Source of the DNA: JBQTKD01 sp052389435 | Lineage (GTDB): Bacteria; Actinomycetota; Actinomycetes; Sporichthyales; Sporichthyaceae | Assembly (NCBI GenBank): GCA_052389435.1 | Contig: JBQTIB010000171.1 | Coordinates: 1 to 22,796 of the forward strand | Length of the DNA stretch: 22,796 bases | Reading direction: 5' to 3' | Part shown: piece by piece, positions 22,002 to 22,796 of the stretch | Numbering within the stretch: the stretch's first letter is position 1 | How the letters are laid out: every line of letters starts with the position of its first letter | The notes under the pieces: generated by a model | What the model was told of the DNA's origin: nothing | The model's database searches: none | Seen by the model: the letters and a program-made list of their open reading frames with translations, nothing else | Translations under genes and position numbers: made by a program

Positions 22002-22796
22002 GGTTCCTGATCCCCGCGGCGGGCGGAGCACCCGACGGACGCCTCGAGCAGTTCGGCCACGACGTGTGGTGGATCATGCTCATCAAGGTGCTCGTGGTCT
22101 TCGCGTTCCTGATGCTGATCACGCTCGCGACGATTCTGTTCGAGCGGCGTGCGGTGTCCTGGATGCAGCAGCGCGTCGGACCGAACCGCGTCGGGCCGCA
22201 GGGAATGCTCCAGTCCCTCGCCGACGGCGTGAAGCTCATGCTCAAGGAAGACATCATTCCGAAGGCCGCGGACAAGTTCATCTTCGTCCTGGCCCCGGTC
22301 ATCTCCGCGACCGGCGCGTTCCTGGCCTTCGCAGTGATTCCGGTCGGTCCCGAGGTGTCGATCTTCGGCGAGCGTACGACGCTGCAGATCACCGACTCCC
22401 CGGTCGCGGTGCTGTTCATCCTCGCCGCGGCGAGCTCGGCCATCTACGGCATCACGCTCGCGGGCTGGTCGTCGGGCTCGACCTACCCGCTCCTCGGCGG
22501 GCTGCGGTCGACCGCGCAGATGATCTCCTACGAACTCGCGATGTCGCTGAGCTTCGTCGCGGTCTTCCTCTACGCGGGCTCGATGTCCACCTCGGAGATC
22601 GTCGCCGCGCAGGAGGACCTCTGGTTCGGCATTGCGCTGCTGCCGTCGTTCGTCGTCTACATCTTCTCCATGGTCGGGGAAACGAACCGGCCGCCGTTCG
22701 ACCTGCCCGAGGCCGAGGGCGAACTCGTCGGCGGCTTCCACACCGAGTACTCCTCGATCAAGTTCGCGCTGTTCTTCCTCGGCGAGTACATCGCCG
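21998..22796 (+). CDS. nuoH: NADH-quinone oxidoreductase subunit H (partial, cut by window end)
   Basis: The first 266 codons of the membrane subunit that links the quinone site to the proton-pumping arm. After a short N-terminus comes helix 1 (WWIMLIKVLVVFAFLMLITL), then FERRAVSWMQQRVGPNRVGPQG, the family hallmark, followed by SLADGVKLMLKEDIIP. Further helices and the acidic loop GETNRPPFDLPEAEGELVGG are intact. The reading frame is open to the last base, so the 3' end lies outside the window. The GTG start overlaps the nuoG stop and has a perfect Shine-Dalgarno sequence. Confidence 0.97.
   Translation, partial: MRFLIPAAGGAPDGRLEQFGHDVWWIMLIKVLVVFAFLMLITLATILFERRAVSWMQQRVGPNRVGPQGMLQSLADGVKLMLKEDIIPKAADKFIFVLAPVISATGAFLAFAVIPVGPEVSIFGERTTLQITDSPVAVLFILAAASSAIYGITLAGWSSGSTYPLLGGLRSTAQMISYELAMSLSFVAVFLYAGSMSTSEIVAAQEDLWFGIALLPSFVVYIFSMVGETNRPPFDLPEAEGELVGGFHTEYSSIKFALFFLGEYIA

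Noticed and set aside
18016..22741. Very long minus-strand frames opposite nuoF, nuoG and nuoH
   Set aside because: Mirror frames of highly biased coding sequence; the plus-strand proteins are unequivocal complex I subunits.
1..22796. tRNA, rRNA, riboswitch or replication-origin signals
   Set aside because: None seen on reading both strands; there are no long non-coding stretches, the largest gap being 245 nt between menF and menG.

Overview
This is a high-GC window (GTG and TTG starts, stop-start overlaps, strong third-position GC bias) from an actinomycete. The right 9 kb carries an actinobacterial nuo operon. A chorismate-dependent menaquinone gene (menF-type isochorismate synthase) sits back to back with menG, and a menJ-type reductase leads the nuo genes. 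This points to the classical menaquinone route rather than the futalosine route used by Streptomyces. I cannot fix the genus from the sequence alone.

Layout. 1-2954: a large LuxR-type ATPase regulator followed closely by an 80-residue unknown. 3051-5515: two minus-strand genes, a winged-helix/DUF559-like nuclease-fold protein and a membrane-anchored mycosin-like subtilase; this stretch holds three copies of a 27-nt hairpin repeat. 5541-6910: three small minus-strand enzymes (two tandem VOC proteins and a DinB/mycothiol-type protein). 6962-10773: five plus-strand genes (DUF429, flavin-barrel oxidase, lipoprotein with a duplicated domain, secreted CHAP protein, enoyl-CoA isomerase-like crotonase). 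10833-13045: menF (minus) and menG (plus), divergent. 13185-22796: menJ, nuoA, B, C, D, E, F, G and the start of nuoH, tightly packed, with the window ending inside nuoH.

How the genes work together. MenF starts menaquinone synthesis from chorismate, MenG performs the terminal ring methylation, and MenJ saturates an isoprene unit of the side chain. The resulting menaquinone is the electron acceptor of the NADH dehydrogenase encoded by nuoA-H and onward. The window therefore joins quinone supply and quinone reduction in one locus. The gap ahead of menJ carries a near-perfect palindrome (13099-13118) that fits the Rex (NADH/NAD+ sensor) operator and also the Crp/GlxR pattern, suggesting redox or cAMP control of the menJ-nuo unit.

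The most unusual non-coding signal is a family of four related hairpins (2954-2980, 4217-4247, 4276-4306, 10792-10817) lying at gene 3' ends. Two of them form an inverted pair like a BIME, and two contain the stop codon of the preceding gene. I saw no tRNA, rRNA, CRISPR array, insertion sequence or prophage gene.
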